A stretch of DNA of 64,000 nucleotides from Gammaproteobacteria bacterium (GTDB lineage Bacteria; Pseudomonadota; Gammaproteobacteria; Methylococcales; Methylomonadaceae), in contig JAJRUF010000008.1 in the NCBI GenBank assembly GCA_024277935.1, forward strand, positions 1 to 64,000. Reading direction: 5' to 3'. Every line of letters starts with the position of its first letter. Within the stretch, counting starts at the first letter, position 1. Shown piece by piece: positions 63,995 to 64,000 of the stretch. Position numbers and translations under genes: made by a program. A model generated the notes under the pieces. That model made no database searches. It had not been told where the DNA came from and saw only the letters and a program-made list of their open reading frames with translations.

Positions 63995-64000
63995 AAGACA

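Overview
The window is an AT-rich chromosomal segment of a gammaproteobacterium. Evidence for this is the dusB-fis pair next to purH-purD, the def-fmt-rsmB and rplM-rpsI blocks, cutA-dsbD, accB-accC-prmA, an fxsA gene, and PilT/PilU-type retraction ATPases. Several gene neighbourhoods (YfiR with a GGDEF/EAL protein and TonB receptors, NtrY/NtrX after rsmB, an MnmA-like PP-loop protein with TusA, many short palindromic repeats) fit Methylococcales-type methanotrophs. No methane-oxidation gene is visible, so that placement is only a best guess.

Layout. 0.2-1.6 kb (minus): a TlpA-like thioredoxin and yaaA. 1.7-7.8 kb (plus): cytochrome bd oxidase genes cydA and cydB followed by a CydX-like protein fused to a degenerate GGDEF domain, then a TSUP permease, a DUF502 protein and an AgcS amino-acid:cation symporter. 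8.0-11.5 kb (minus): the Na+-pumping oxaloacetate decarboxylase oadG-oadA-oadB. 11.7-13.4 kb (plus): msrB-apeB. 13.8-21.7 kb (plus): a c-di-GMP/outer-membrane cluster (YfiR, a CHASE-like/HAMP/PAS/GGDEF/EAL protein, two TonB-dependent receptors, an AlkB-like dioxygenase). 21.8-26.0 kb (minus): dusB-fis-purH-purD. 26.2-26.7 kb: a RelE-type toxin-antitoxin pair with a frameshifted toxin. 26.9-36.0 kb (minus): cutA-dsbD-tlpA-aroQ-accB-accC-prmA-DUF3426-rlmI and two small unknown genes, one of them a 56-residue cysteine-rich protein.

36.1-44.3 kb (plus): fxsA, then a decaying type I restriction-modification island. It holds a truncated hsdM, an internally deleted rhuM, fic, hsdS, a nonsense-mutated yhcG-type nuclease, a GxxExxY protein plus the remnant of a second copy, and an hsdR that has lost its nuclease domain. 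Its genes look less AT-rich than their neighbours and are separated by unusual CACAGA-type and CACGAAA-type repeats. Just downstream lies a 187-bp MITE with near-perfect terminal inverted repeats and an 8-bp target-site duplication. 44.8-52.5 kb (plus): def-fmt-rsmB-DUF4390-ntrY-ntrX (NtrX has a degenerate AAA+ domain) and rplM-rpsI with a clear promoter and terminator. 52.8-56.2 kb (minus): an NlpE-like protein and two PilT/PilU ATPases, one preceded in frame by an extra N-terminal domain behind a stop codon. 56.6-63.5 kb (plus): a PP-loop thiolase-like gene, tusA, a CDF metal exporter, argJ, a Nudix-TenI fusion and two uncharacterised genes. The window ends with two tandem tRNA-Phe genes (minus).

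At least three families of short palindromic elements are scattered between the genes. The most unusual points are the CydX-GGDEF fusion, the in-frame stop upstream of the second PilU-like gene, the tandem alpha domains in DsbD, the damaged R-M island and the MITE.
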